Source of the DNA: a virus
Strand: one strand, 5' to 3'
DNA length: 64,000 nt
Virus record (IMG/VR): IMGVR_UViG_3300008448_000014
Coordinates: 1-64,000 of that record
Both the position numbers and the translations under genes were made by a program. The notes under the pieces are model-generated. The model worked only from the letters and a program-made list of their open reading frames with translations, ran no database searches and had not been told where the DNA came from. Below are positions 50,102 to 57,719 of the stretch, piece by piece. The number at the start of each line of letters is the position of its first letter. Within the stretch, counting starts at the first letter, position 1.

Positions 50102-50479
50102 TCAATCATTATGAAATTCAACCATATATCCTTTGGCTATTAGTATTCTAAGACATGTATCATCATCAAATAACTGTACAGCCACTTTATCTCCATCTTC
50201 ATCAAGACATTCTACTATCTGATAACCAGCACCATCTGTAGTTTTACCTTCTTTAGCACCACTAATTTGATGTAATATTAATGTTTTACCACTAGAATAG
50301 TAAAACACAATATCTCTCACTCCTTTGGGATTAAATACAACTGTAACATCAGTTTCTTCCCATGGTTGCACTACATCATTTTTCTTTGATATAATAGAAT
50401 TGTATTTCTTAACAAATGTTTCTTGTGCAAACATTGATGCACTTAATAGCAATAAGCTACAAATTAATAATTTTTTCAT
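50102..50479 (-). CDS. Secreted protein with signal peptide, 125 aa
   Basis: ATG at 50479 begins a clean signal peptide (KKLLICSLLLLSASMFAQ) with a likely cut before or after AQ, as often in Bacteroidota; a longer frame start at 50563 would hide it. The mature part is beta-rich (VTVVFNPKGVRDIVFYYSSGKTL). Expected in the periplasm. Possibly superinfection exclusion or envelope change. Confidence 0.7.
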   Translation of the reverse strand: MKKLLICSLLLLSASMFAQETFVKKYNSIISKKNDVVQPWEETDVTVVFNPKGVRDIVFYYSSGKTLILHQISGAKEGKTTDGAGYQIVECLDEDGDKVAVQLFDDDTCLRILIAKGYMVEFHND

Positions 50480-50483
50480 AATT

Positions 50484-50699
50484 TTATTGTTTAAATGTTT
50501 CGTTGTAGTATTGTTCATCTTCTTTATACATAGCACCATTATCTCTAAAATCTTGCCGTCCATTATGTCTTGCTGATTTTATATTTTGCTTTTCCATTTC
50601 TTTGGCTTGTTTTAAAATTTCTTTTTTAATGACATTACCTTTCATTTGATAATAATTATCTAATTCTTGAAATAACCATTCTACTACTGTTTGTTTCAT
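50484..50699 (-). CDS. Hypothetical protein, 71 aa
   Basis: KQTVVEWLFQELDNYYQMKGNVIKKEILKQAKEMEKQ: a family of small helical proteins common in Flavobacterium phages (VEWLxxxL ... AKxMEKxQ). Function unknown. Confidence 0.75.
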   Translation of the reverse strand: MKQTVVEWLFQELDNYYQMKGNVIKKEILKQAKEMEKQNIKSARHNGRQDFRDNGAMYKEDEQYYNETFKQ

Positions 50700-50702
50700 A
50701 TC

Positions 50703-50933
50703 TTATTTGTTTTTAAATTGTTTAAACCAATCTTTTGCAGTTATACAAGGTAATCTGTTTTGATTACACCTAATACAAAATTCTGCATACTCTTGCATAT
50801 CTTCCTCACTATACATTCTTTCAGCTTGCCATTTAGCACCATCAATAACTAAATCCATTAATGCTTTATAATTATCATTGTCAAATGCTCTTGATACTTT
50901 TTCAGCAAATTCTTCAAGTGTTTCTTTATTCAT
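50703..50933 (-). CDS. Small protein of the GAKWQ family, 76 aa
   Basis: ETLEEFAEKVSRAF, IDGAKWQAERMYSEEDM, and CIRCNQNRLPC. ETLEExAE ... GAKWQxExMYSEEEV is a very common Bacteroidota phage signature (memory). Shares it with the C-terminus of the 319-residue gene. Confidence 0.75.
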   Translation of the reverse strand: MNKETLEEFAEKVSRAFDNDNYKALMDLVIDGAKWQAERMYSEEDMQEYAEFCIRCNQNRLPCITAKDWFKQFKNK

Positions 50934-50949
50934 GTTATTTCTTTTTAAA

Positions 50950-51909
50950 TTAAAATTTATTATTCAGCCAAGTATAACATCTAAGTTTATATTGCGTATC
51001 ATTTTCATGCTCAAATCTTTTAGGTAAGTTACCTAGTTCATTTTGTTCTTGTTGCCATTTTGCGCCAGCTATCCAATTAGGTTTCCTTACTTTATTTTGA
51101 TAATCTAAAGATTCATCTCCAGTATTAATAGGAAATAATCTTTCAGCCACTTCCTCAAGCGTTTCTTGTTTATTAACTTTTATTCTTTTTCCTAAATGAA
51201 TTATAGAATTTCCACAAATTTTACATAGACCTTTCATTACATCAAAATCAGGTTCTTTACAAGTACAATCAGGTAATAAAAAACAATCTTGTTTAGGTTC
51301 TTCTTTTGGAATGATTTGCCCCATTTCTAAACCACCAGCATAATCCTCATTAATAATTTGTTGAGTTGTTCTTGGAATGATGATTTTGTATTCTCCAAAT
51401 GTTTTAAGTATTTTTTCAGCTCCTGTAATACCTCTATTATTAAACTTTACCTCAACACTCTTACAACTTGGATTCTTCACAAACCATTCAAGGAAATCAT
51501 CTGGTATGGATTGTATACCTTGTTTGATTAAATCTTGGTCTGTTGTAAGAATTACCTTTTTATCTCCTTCTTGAAAATATAGAAACGCAACACCATCAAT
51601 GGTTTTAAAACCTAAAACACCTTGACTGATTTCTGCTTTAGTTAATCTACCACTTTTAAGTATAACACTATCTCCTTCTTTAATTTCTTCATTGTTGGTG
51701 ATGTATATGTTATGAGTTTTAAATGAAGAAGTAATATCTCTAAAACTACCATTTAAGGTAGTGTATTGAATAACATCATCAATAGTAATTGTTTCATTAT
51801 ATCTCCACCAAGATATACATTCATTTGAAGTTCCTCTCCAAAGATGTCTTAACAGTAAATCTCCTTTAATTGGATTTTTATCTGTTGGCAATACGTGTAT
51901 GTTTTTCAT
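50950..51909 (-). CDS. Multi-domain hypothetical protein, 319 aa
   Basis: N-terminal 200 residues: beta-rich with GDSVILKSGRLTKAEI and LEWFVKNPSCKSVEVKF. Then a Cys-rich zinc-type segment (CKEPDFDVMKGLCKICG), and a C-terminal ETLEEVAERLF ... WIAGAKWQQEQNE module as in the previous gene. A mosaic of small phage domains. Confidence 0.65.
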   Translation of the reverse strand: MKNIHVLPTDKNPIKGDLLLRHLWRGTSNECISWWRYNETITIDDVIQYTTLNGSFRDITSSFKTHNIYITNNEEIKEGDSVILKSGRLTKAEISQGVLGFKTIDGVAFLYFQEGDKKVILTTDQDLIKQGIQSIPDDFLEWFVKNPSCKSVEVKFNNRGITGAEKILKTFGEYKIIIPRTTQQIINEDYAGGLEMGQIIPKEEPKQDCFLLPDCTCKEPDFDVMKGLCKICGNSIIHLGKRIKVNKQETLEEVAERLFPINTGDESLDYQNKVRKPNWIAGAKWQQEQNELGNLPKRFEHENDTQYKLRCYTWLNNKF

Positions 51910-51911
51910 AT

Positions 51912-52169
51912 CTATCTACATTGTCCTATCTCAGGAATTAAACTTGCATCTGTTGTGCTAAATGTTTTTTGTTTTTGAATATTAGTACATTCATTAATGG
52001 TAGTGTACACAGTGTGATAAGTGATAGCTGGATTCTGTGGTGTGCCAAGTACATTGTAAGTTGTCTTAGCTACAACCTTATCACAATCACAATTCAATGC
52101 AGGAGTTTGCTCTTCTTCATTATTGCAAGACATTGCAACTAATGATAATAATAATAATACTTTTTTCAT
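51912..52169 (-). CDS. Small surface lipoprotein, 85 aa
   Basis: KKVLLLLSLVAMSCNNEEEQ: signal peptide with a lipobox ending at Cys15, followed by acidic residues like the Bacteroidota lipoprotein export signal, so it may reach the outer face. Mature part has a CDCDK pair and further Cys. Candidate superinfection-exclusion factor. Confidence 0.75.
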   Translation of the reverse strand: MKKVLLLLSLVAMSCNNEEEQTPALNCDCDKVVAKTTYNVLGTPQNPAITYHTVYTTINECTNIQKQKTFSTTDASLIPEIGQCR

Positions 52170-52345
52170 GGTTTTTTAAATTTAATTTCTAATGATTCCA
52201 TTATTTCATTAAAATCTTTTTGTTTTAATGTTTTAGGTTTGTTAATATATAATACATGTGTAGAATTTCCTTCTTCACTAATAAAAGATACAATACCTGT
52301 TTCTTTTTTTAATAGCACTCTTTTAGTTTCTTGTAATAAACTCAT
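52166..52345 (-). CDS. Hypothetical small protein, 59 aa
   Basis: SLLQETKRVLLKKETGIVSF and HVLYINKPKTLKQKDFNEIM. ATGA overlaps at both ends. Function unknown. Confidence 0.6.
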   Translation of the reverse strand: MSLLQETKRVLLKKETGIVSFISEEGNSTHVLYINKPKTLKQKDFNEIMESLEIKFKKP

Positions 52346-52440
52346 AATTTATTTTTAAATGTATTTAATAATATTTTGTTAATAATTGGTACTATTAAAA
52401 AACATATTATAATAGCTAAACTTAATCCTTGATTTTCCAT
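52342..52440 (-). CDS. Tiny membrane peptide, 32 aa
   Basis: ENQGLSLAIIICFLIVPIIN: a hydrophobic helix with basic tail. Overlaps the next gene by 4 bases (ATGA). Role unknown. Confidence 0.5.
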   Translation of the reverse strand: MENQGLSLAIIICFLIVPIINKILLNTFKNKL

Positions 52441-52460
52441 AATTTAAACTTTTTAAAAAG

Positions 52461-52482
52461 AAAAAGCCCTATTTCTAGGGCT
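52461..52482 (-). terminator. Intrinsic terminator
   Basis: Minus strand AGCCCTA (52482-52476), loop, TAGGGCT (52471-52465) followed by a T-rich run. Follows the 48-residue gene at 52493. Confidence 0.85.
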
Positions 52483-52492
52483 AATTCAAGAA

Positions 52493-52639
52493 TTAATAAC
52501 CTAATTGTTCTAAAGATAACTTATCAGCTGTCACCTCGTATACTCCTTTTGTTATTTTACAATCAAACCAAATTTTAAATTCATTTGCTTTTTGTTTAAA
52601 CTGATAAAAAGCTGTGGGTTGCATTTTAATTTTTTTCAT
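52493..52639 (-). CDS. Hypothetical small protein, 48 aa
   Basis: ATG at 52639 (KKIKMQPTAFYQFKQKANEF) is chosen; a frame start at 52696 would lie inside the terminator of the upstream RNA gene. Ends in KGVYEVTADKLSLEQLGY. Flanked by terminators on both sides, so separately expressed or a remnant. Confidence 0.55.
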   Translation of the reverse strand: MKKIKMQPTAFYQFKQKANEFKIWFDCKITKGVYEVTADKLSLEQLGY

Positions 52640-52670
52640 GTGTTCTATGTTTAATTTGTGATTAAGTGTT

Positions 52671-52705
52671 AAAAAATCCCTACACACTTGAGACATGTGT
52701 AGGGA
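52671..52705 (-). terminator. Strong terminator ending the ornate RNA region
   Basis: TCCCTACACA and TGTGTAGGGA (52696-52705 with 52677-52686) form a perfect 10-bp stem, 9-base loop, followed by six T on the minus strand (52676-52671). It belongs to the gene-free region upstream of it. Confidence 0.9.
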
Positions 52706-53300
52706 AATGGTAAAATTTTACATTCAAAGAATGCAAGCCTCATATGTATGAGCACTTATCAGTTAGTTGTGTATAAGTTAATCAAACCAATGATTACTAT
52801 TTTAGCACCTTCTTTCTTATATAAACTGCCTATTATGGTACCTAAATATAAGAGTAAGGTCACGTAGTTTATTGTAATAAGAAGTAAATGTTTCATTACA
52901 TCCCAATAGAACTACTTGCTGAGAACTCATTACGTGAGTGTGGAGCCATTCATTATCCACCATAACTAGCACTTTCCTTTCTCAAGGGAACTCACGTTCT
53001 AGGATTACTCCTTGCTACTCTATAGGGTTCTTATGGTTTCCTATTTCACATCTCTCTGGCAATTCAGGATTAGTATCTTTATGTAAATAACAACTTCATA
53101 GATGCTACGTTAACTGTAGAGAAGTTTAATCATCATTTTTATTTACAAACCATCAATGTTTAGGGCTAACTTCTATCAGATTATCAGTTCTGACGCTTTA
53201 CACAGCTTAGCTATTGTTTGAGAGTTTTTCATTACAACTCACAAGTGTTGACTTTTCTTCAGTCACCAATAGCACCCATTTAACCTTGGGTACACCAGGA
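52706..53300 (-). ncRNA. Candidate large structured noncoding RNA (about 590 nt)
   Basis: No credible coding frame in about 600 bases, in a genome otherwise packed with genes. Composition jumps: bases 52921-52980 hold 25 G/C of 60, while 52381-52440 hold 12 of 60. Nested helices are readable: GCTATTG/CAATAGC (53210-53216 with 53267-53273) encloses TGACT/AGTCA (53249-53253, 53261-53265) and AACTC/GAGTT (53222-53226, 53236-53240); ACGTGAGT/ACTCACGT (52932-52939 with 52990-52997) encloses GTGGA/TCCAC; CTCAT/ATGAG at 52739-52752; CATTC/GAATG at 52721-52733. It ends in a strong terminator. Size and phage setting recall ROOL or GOLLD RNAs, but no consensus was checked. Confidence 0.7.
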
Positions 53301-53304
53301 TTTA

Positions 53305-53658
53305 TTATTCTTCTAACAAAGCAGCTTGTTTTCTTAAGAAATCTAGCTTAGCATTGTGTAATTCAAGAGCTTCTTCAGCATCAACTAATTTGTTTTGAGC
53401 TAATAATAAATTAGAAATATAATAATTTCTATCAGTGATTAAATTACCATTGTTTAATCTAGCAAGTCTTAATGACTCTTTTGCTTCTTCTACAGCATCT
53501 TCTAAAGATATAGTATCTCCTGTTAATGATGCAATTTGTGTTTTGAAAGCTGAATCAGCTTGTCTTAAGATTTTTTGTGCTGTTGCTTCTGCATCATCTC
53601 CTTTAAGTAAACAAACAATTTCTGTTACAAATGATTTTACAATTTTTTTAGTTGTCAT
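53305..53658 (-). CDS. Coiled-coil protein upstream of the ncRNA, 117 aa
   Basis: TTKKIVKSFVTEIVCLLKGD then a long heptad region (SLEDAVEEAKESLRLARLNN; LLLAQNKLVDAEEALELHNA). It directly precedes the structured RNA and could bind it, although nothing in the sequence shows that. Confidence 0.65.
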   Translation of the reverse strand: MTTKKIVKSFVTEIVCLLKGDDAEATAQKILRQADSAFKTQIASLTGDTISLEDAVEEAKESLRLARLNNGNLITDRNYYISNLLLAQNKLVDAEEALELHNAKLDFLRKQAALLEE

Positions 53659-53663
53659 GATTT

Positions 53664-54953
53664 TTAAAATTTAAATTTGTTATTAATTGTTTTTGTGCTT
53701 AATTTAACACTAACAGAATGCACATTTTCTATTAGTGGTTTTGTTTTTACTGTTTCATATGAATCATGTACATATACAGAGGATTCTTTTTTAATAATAT
53801 CATATACATCTATAGGATGTACATTATCATAAAATTGTTGAAGAGTTATTTCTGTATACCCAACTGGAACACTATTATTCCAATGTGTATATGTTCCATC
53901 ATGTGCATCAGAAAGTAACCAACCTGTAAAAGCAATACTTTGTTCAAAAAAGTTAGGTTGTCTTTTTCTCCATTTATTTAATACTTCTTGATTACTTGAT
54001 GTAATTTTTAAACACCATTTCTTTGGTAATATAGATAAAGTGGCTACAAACTGAGCATCATATGCTTCTTTAGAAGAAGGTTTGAAACAATCTTTTTCTT
54101 TTCTTACTTGTTGACCACCTTTACCATCTCTTTTATCAAATTGTAGCCTAAAATAACCATTATTAACATCAAAAGAATCAATTTTATATATTCTTCCTTT
54201 TTTAGTAATATTCCAACCATAAGGTACTTCAATACATTCTACATATTCAGGAATACTAATAGATGTATCTACAGAAACTTTATCAGAAACTAGTTCCCAC
54301 TTTGATAAATCTAGTGGATTTTGTATAATCATACCATTATTACCTTTAGGAGTTGTATTTAAAACATAAGTTTTTAATCTTTCTAATAAAATTTTAACTG
54401 TTTCACCTTTTTTCAGACCTGTATTATCAGGATTATCAAATAAAGCTTTAATAGTTCTTCCATTGTAACTTTCAGATGTTGTTTTACCAAGAAAATCTTT
54501 AGATAAAACTACACTTGTATAATAAAAACTGTGATGATTTTTTCTAGCTACTGTCCATTCTTTTCTTGTTCTATTAAACCCAACAAAATACCATTCAGTA
54601 TTGGCAGTTTTAGTAGCATACTTATAATAATTAGGATTAATATTTTCTTCTTTTGATTCTAAATAATCAAATACTTTTTTAGAATCAGTCTCAGAGCTAC
54701 ACTCTATTAATAAATTTCTATCTATATTTTCCATACTAACTGTTTTTGTTACAAATTTAGATAATTCTTCCCACTTATATTCAGTTTTTGAAGAACTTTG
54801 ACAAAACCAATAAAATTTACTGTTCCAACCAACAAAAATAGCATATGTACTTATAATTTCATTAGATGTTCTATTTTCTTTTAAATATGTTATTAAATCA
54901 TTTTGGTTTTTTCCATCAAATTTAAAACAACCTTGAATTGGAAACTCTTTCAT
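53664..54953 (-). CDS. Hypothetical protein with several aromatic beta modules, 429 aa
   Basis: Repeated Trp/Tyr-rich modules: CFKFDGKNQNDLITYL ... WNSKFYWFC, then EWYFVGFNRTRKEWTVARKN, then VECIEVPYGWNITKKGRIYKI with a FKPSSKEAYDAQF ending. The last is a common small phage domain (YVxCxxxxGWxxTxGxxYxI). Appears to be a composite of small domains. Function unknown. Confidence 0.6.
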   Translation of the reverse strand: MKEFPIQGCFKFDGKNQNDLITYLKENRTSNEIISTYAIFVGWNSKFYWFCQSSSKTEYKWEELSKFVTKTVSMENIDRNLLIECSSETDSKKVFDYLESKEENINPNYYKYATKTANTEWYFVGFNRTRKEWTVARKNHHSFYYTSVVLSKDFLGKTTSESYNGRTIKALFDNPDNTGLKKGETVKILLERLKTYVLNTTPKGNNGMIIQNPLDLSKWELVSDKVSVDTSISIPEYVECIEVPYGWNITKKGRIYKIDSFDVNNGYFRLQFDKRDGKGGQQVRKEKDCFKPSSKEAYDAQFVATLSILPKKWCLKITSSNQEVLNKWRKRQPNFFEQSIAFTGWLLSDAHDGTYTHWNNSVPVGYTEITLQQFYDNVHPIDVYDIIKKESSVYVHDSYETVKTKPLIENVHSVSVKLSTKTINNKFKF

Positions 54954-55114
54954 AACTCTTGTTTTACATATCTAGAAATTCTTTTATATGTCAAAGAGTT
55001 ATAACTCTGTAACACAACCAATGCTTTACAACAAGCATATTGTAATGGATTAGTAGAAGCAACTACTTGTCCTACTACCACTTTTGCTGGAATTCTTGGT
55101 CTACCTTTCTTCAT
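54950..55114 (-). CDS. Basic small protein, 54 aa
   Basis: ATG at 55114 (KKGRPRIPAKVVVGQ) is chosen; a frame start at 55141 overlaps the next gene more. The KKGRP start recalls AT-hook-like DNA-binding tails. YKRISRYVKQEL at the end. Confidence 0.6.
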   Translation of the reverse strand: MKKGRPRIPAKVVVGQVVASTNPLQYACCKALVVLQSYNSLTYKRISRYVKQEL

Positions 55115-55271
55115 CTTTTTTCTTGTTAAGAGAAAATCCAAATATCACAGGAGCAACAATAGGTGCTAATATAAAACAAATAATATCATTCCATGACCAA
55201 TCTTCTAAATGGTCATACTCATTTAATAATATTCCAAATACTATTAAATAACAAACTATACAATATAACAT
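55101..55271 (-). CDS. Small membrane protein, 56 aa
   Basis: Two hydrophobic segments (YCIVCYLIVFGILL; IICFILAPIVAPVIFGF) and a basic end. Overlaps the next gene by 14 bases. Role unknown. Confidence 0.55.
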   Translation of the reverse strand: MLYCIVCYLIVFGILLNEYDHLEDWSWNDIICFILAPIVAPVIFGFSLNKKKDEER

Positions 55272-55289
55272 AATTTTTAAATTTTTAAA

Positions 55290-55496
55290 TTAAACATCTT
55301 CTGCTTCATCAGCAAACATCATATCCCAATCTTCATCAGTGTTACCACTGATTATAAATTCTCTTTCACTAGCATTAAGCTTAGTAAATACATCTTGAGC
55401 TAATTCACCTTGTTCCCAACGTGAAATCTGCTCTGGTGTAACATTTAAATCTTTACTTCTTGTTACACCAAATACAGAGGTTCTAGTTATTATCAT
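55290..55496 (-). CDS. Conserved phage protein, 68 aa
   Basis: IITRTSVFGVTRSKDLNVTPEQISRWEQGELAQDVF ... REFIISGNTDEDWDMMF: a well-known small phage/plasmid family with a TRTSxFTGxTRTM start and EREFLxTGxTPEEWD ending. Function unknown. Confidence 0.8.
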   Translation of the reverse strand: MIITRTSVFGVTRSKDLNVTPEQISRWEQGELAQDVFTKLNASEREFIISGNTDEDWDMMFADEAEDV

Positions 55497-55723
55497 ACTC
55501 CTATTAATTTATTTAAATGTCCTTCTTCAATTAATTTTGATAACACTTTTTCATCTTGATTGTTTAAATCATTAAGTTGACTAACAAGTCTTATTCTATC
55601 ATGAGTGATATTATCACCATATATAGTTTTAACTTTATTACCTAATTCTATTAATTCTGACCAATTACGTTCATCTATTGGATTGAAATTATTATCAACC
55701 CATCTTCCATTAACAATTCTCAT
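55493..55723 (-). CDS. Hypothetical protein, 76 aa
   Basis: RIVNGRWVDNNFNPIDERN, IRLVSQLNDLNNQDEKVLSK. Helical. Overlaps neighbours on both sides. Function unknown. Confidence 0.6.
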   Translation of the reverse strand: MRIVNGRWVDNNFNPIDERNWSELIELGNKVKTIYGDNITHDRIRLVSQLNDLNNQDEKVLSKLIEEGHLNKLIGV

Positions 55724-55871
55724 ATTTTTCTATTTTTTGTTTGTACAATAATATAATTTGTTCTTGTAATAATATTCTTTCTTGGTAACTACTAATAAGT
55801 CTATTATTAACATCATTCAAATCTTTTAATATTTGATTTTGTTCTTCTAATGCTTTTGTATATTCTTCCAT
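55710..55871 (-). CDS. Coiled-coil small protein, 53 aa
   Basis: EEYTKALEEQNQILKDLNDVNNRL ... QEQIILLYKQKIEKY: a continuous heptad pattern. Overlaps the next gene by 14 bases. Follows a long hairpin at 55884-55931 that may control it. Confidence 0.55.
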   Translation of the reverse strand: MEEYTKALEEQNQILKDLNDVNNRLISSYQERILLQEQIILLYKQKIEKYENC

Positions 55872-55883
55872 AATGTTATTTTA

Positions 55884-55931
55884 GCTTACAGATTGTAACC
55901 ATTTTTGTTTATATAGTTATAATCTGTAAGC
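55884..55931 (-). promoter_or_regulatory. Long hairpin upstream of the coiled-coil gene
   Basis: GCTTACAGATTGTAAC (55884-55899) and GTTATAATCTGTAAGC (55916-55931) pair over 16 positions with one mismatch, loop 16 bases. No T run follows on the minus strand. Candidate leader RNA element or processing site. Confidence 0.6.
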
Positions 55932-55990
55932 AGTTTTTGTTAATACTTGCAAATTAAAAAATTTTAAACTAGCTTTGAGCAAGCTTTGAG

Positions 55991-56104
55991 CTATAAAAGT
56001 ATTGGAACAATATAACACATATCTAATAATAGACATATACACAGAGCAATACTTAATTCTTTTCTTGTTCCTTTAAAGTTAGGAATTACAAATAATGTTA
56101 TCAT
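55991..56104 (-). CDS. Small membrane peptide, 37 aa
   Basis: ITLFVIPNFKGTRKELSIAL then a hydrophobic stretch (CICLLLDMCYIVPILL). ATG overlaps the stop of the upstream gene. Followed by direct repeats of AGCTTTGAGC. Role unknown. Confidence 0.45.
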   Translation of the reverse strand: MITLFVIPNFKGTRKELSIALCICLLLDMCYIVPILL

Positions 56105-56328
56105 AAGTCTATTAGTTTTGCTTCATCTCTTGATAACCATTTAATAGAATACCCATATTCTTTAAGATGATCAAAAGGTAAACCATCTCTTTCACTTTCT
56201 GTTTCCATACCATATAGGAGAGAATCAATAAATTGTTCTTCATCATCATAATTAAGTGAATAATTAGGATATACTTCTGATATATTATCAGCAATAGATA
56301 TTTCTACTAAAACTGTTAGTTTTTTCAT
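56101..56328 (-). CDS. Hypothetical protein, 75 aa
   Basis: KKLTVLVEISIADNISEVYPNYSLNY, GMETESERDGLPFDHLKEYGY, a pattern I recall from small phage proteins. Acidic. Function unknown. Confidence 0.65.
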   Translation of the reverse strand: MKKLTVLVEISIADNISEVYPNYSLNYDDEEQFIDSLLYGMETESERDGLPFDHLKEYGYSIKWLSRDEAKLIDL

Positions 56329-56342
56329 ATAATGCTATATTA

Positions 56343-56537
56343 TTATGGGATTAAATCTTCCCAATTAATACTCTTTATTTTATGTTGCTCATTAGCTAAA
56401 TAATCATCTTCATCTTTTAATTGTATAATAGCTGAATATAATTCATCAACATTAGCTTTTGACATTGGTTTATTAAACATAATACCAACCATATCCTCCA
56501 TTCTTTGTAATGTAATTGTTTCTTTTACTTTTGCCAT
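56343..56537 (-). CDS. Hypothetical protein, 64 aa
   Basis: AKVKETITLQRMEDMVGIMF, YSAIIQLKDEDDYLANEQHK, ending SINWEDLIP. Start at 56537 preferred; an ATG at 56546 is also possible. Function unknown. Confidence 0.6.
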   Translation of the reverse strand: MAKVKETITLQRMEDMVGIMFNKPMSKANVDELYSAIIQLKDEDDYLANEQHKIKSINWEDLIP

Positions 56538-56566
56538 GTGTTTCAAGTTTTAATTTATTACTATTT

Positions 56567-56803
56567 TTATTCATCTACAGAATTTAAATACACTGTATCT
56601 CCATTTGTAGTTAATTGTAATTTCCTAATACCATCTGCAGGTATATCTTTATCAAGTCCTTCCCATTCAAATTTAATATTTGATTTAAGGTTTTCATTAG
56701 TGTTGCTCAAGATATATTCATTAGTAATATAACCACCAACAGCCATACCAAAAAATAATCCACTAATCCATACCCAAATTAAGGAATAATCTATTTTTTT
56801 CAT
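56567..56803 (-). CDS. Membrane-anchored small protein, 78 aa
   Basis: SLIWVWISGLFFGMAVGGYI is an N-terminal signal anchor or signal peptide; the rest looks like a small beta domain outside the cytoplasm (KFEWEGLDKDIPADGIRKL). Role unknown. Confidence 0.6.
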   Translation of the reverse strand: MKKIDYSLIWVWISGLFFGMAVGGYITNEYILSNTNENLKSNIKFEWEGLDKDIPADGIRKLQLTTNGDTVYLNSVDE

Positions 56804-56837
56804 ATAATTTTATTTGTTTGTTATTTAAAATTTTTTA

Positions 56838-57029
56838 TTAATAACAATAAAAATCACCAACTTTATAAATTAATGAATTAATATATATAATTGTATTATT
56901 TTCTAATGTTAAATAATGACCTGATTCTTTAGATTCAACTTTTGTAATTTTTAAACAATCTTGTGTGTCTTCTATTGTACAACTTGATAAAGTAAATGAC
57001 AATATAAATAATATTATTATTTTTTTCAT
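56838..57029 (-). CDS. Small lipoprotein, 63 aa
   Basis: KKIIILFILSFTLSSCTIED has a signal sequence and a lipobox (LSSC, Cys17), followed by acidic residues. Small mature beta domain. Probably periplasmic or outer-membrane; candidate exclusion protein. Confidence 0.65.
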   Translation of the reverse strand: MKKIIILFILSFTLSSCTIEDTQDCLKITKVESKESGHYLTLENNTIIYINSLIYKVGDFYCY

Positions 57030-57049
57030 TGTTATTTTATTTAATATAA

Positions 57050-57082
57050 TCAGTCAATCCAGCACTACCTGTAATTGACTGA
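57050..57082 (-). terminator. Intrinsic terminator-like hairpin
   Basis: TCAGTCAAT (57050-57058) pairs with ATTGACTGA (57074-57082) immediately after the stop of the 97-residue gene on the minus strand. T-run is weak (TTATATTAAAT). Confidence 0.65.
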
Positions 57083-57376
57083 CTAAAGTTTTGTTATTAA
57101 ATTTAATGCTTTTTCATGTCCTTCAAGAGCATCTTTGTGTGATGTATATCTCTCTTGATATTGATCGTGTTCTCCTCCAAATATCATAGTTTCCCATAAC
57201 ACTGGTATTTCACTATTCCAACTATGGTTAAGACCTAGGAATACAGTAGATACAAAAACTGTATCAATATGATCTTTAGCTACAGTTTTTATTATACCAC
57301 CATCTGACCATTTTAAATAGTCATGAACATCAATTGCCTTAACAGGTTTATTGTTTTCATCTAATTTGTACCACAT
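57083..57376 (-). CDS. Conserved phage protein, 97 aa
   Basis: VSTVFLGLNHSWNSEIPVLWETMIFGG followed by QERYTSHKDALEGHEKAL is a strong signature of a small phage/plasmid family of unknown function that I have seen often. Confidence 0.8.
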   Translation of the reverse strand: MWYKLDENNKPVKAIDVHDYLKWSDGGIIKTVAKDHIDTVFVSTVFLGLNHSWNSEIPVLWETMIFGGEHDQYQERYTSHKDALEGHEKALNLITKL

Positions 57377-57408
57377 AATTTTGTTATTTAGTCAGTTAAT
57401 AATTTGTT

Positions 57409-57717
57409 TTAAAAATCATCTGCTACACCATTGTAAGCAAATGTACCATCCATAGAACATTCATCATACCAATCATTATAAGACATAACTGGTTTTCTAA
57501 TGATTTTATTCTTGTTATATATTCTTTTAAAAGAAGCAAAATCTTGTTGAGCTAACTCTGATATAATTAAATACCAATCAGCATCAACTCTCTTTGGTCT
57601 TTTAATACTATGCACCTCAAGTGCATACAATGACAATAGTCTTCTCATATCATGAATAGAACATCCATGATTAATGAGAAAACTAAATACACCACTATCT
57701 ATTTTAATCTTTTTCAT
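57409..57717 (-). CDS. Hypothetical protein, 102 aa
   Basis: KKIKIDSGVFSFLINHGCSIHDMRRLLSLYALEV: helical, basic. C-terminal YDECSMDGTFAYNGVADDF. No family recognised. Confidence 0.6.
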   Translation of the reverse strand: MKKIKIDSGVFSFLINHGCSIHDMRRLLSLYALEVHSIKRPKRVDADWYLIISELAQQDFASFKRIYNKNKIIRKPVMSYNDWYDECSMDGTFAYNGVADDF

Positions 57718-57719
57718 AA

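Noticed and set aside
52706-53300. Group I intron
   Set aside because: Flanking genes are complete with normal starts and stops, so nothing would be spliced together; no clear P7 core found by eye.
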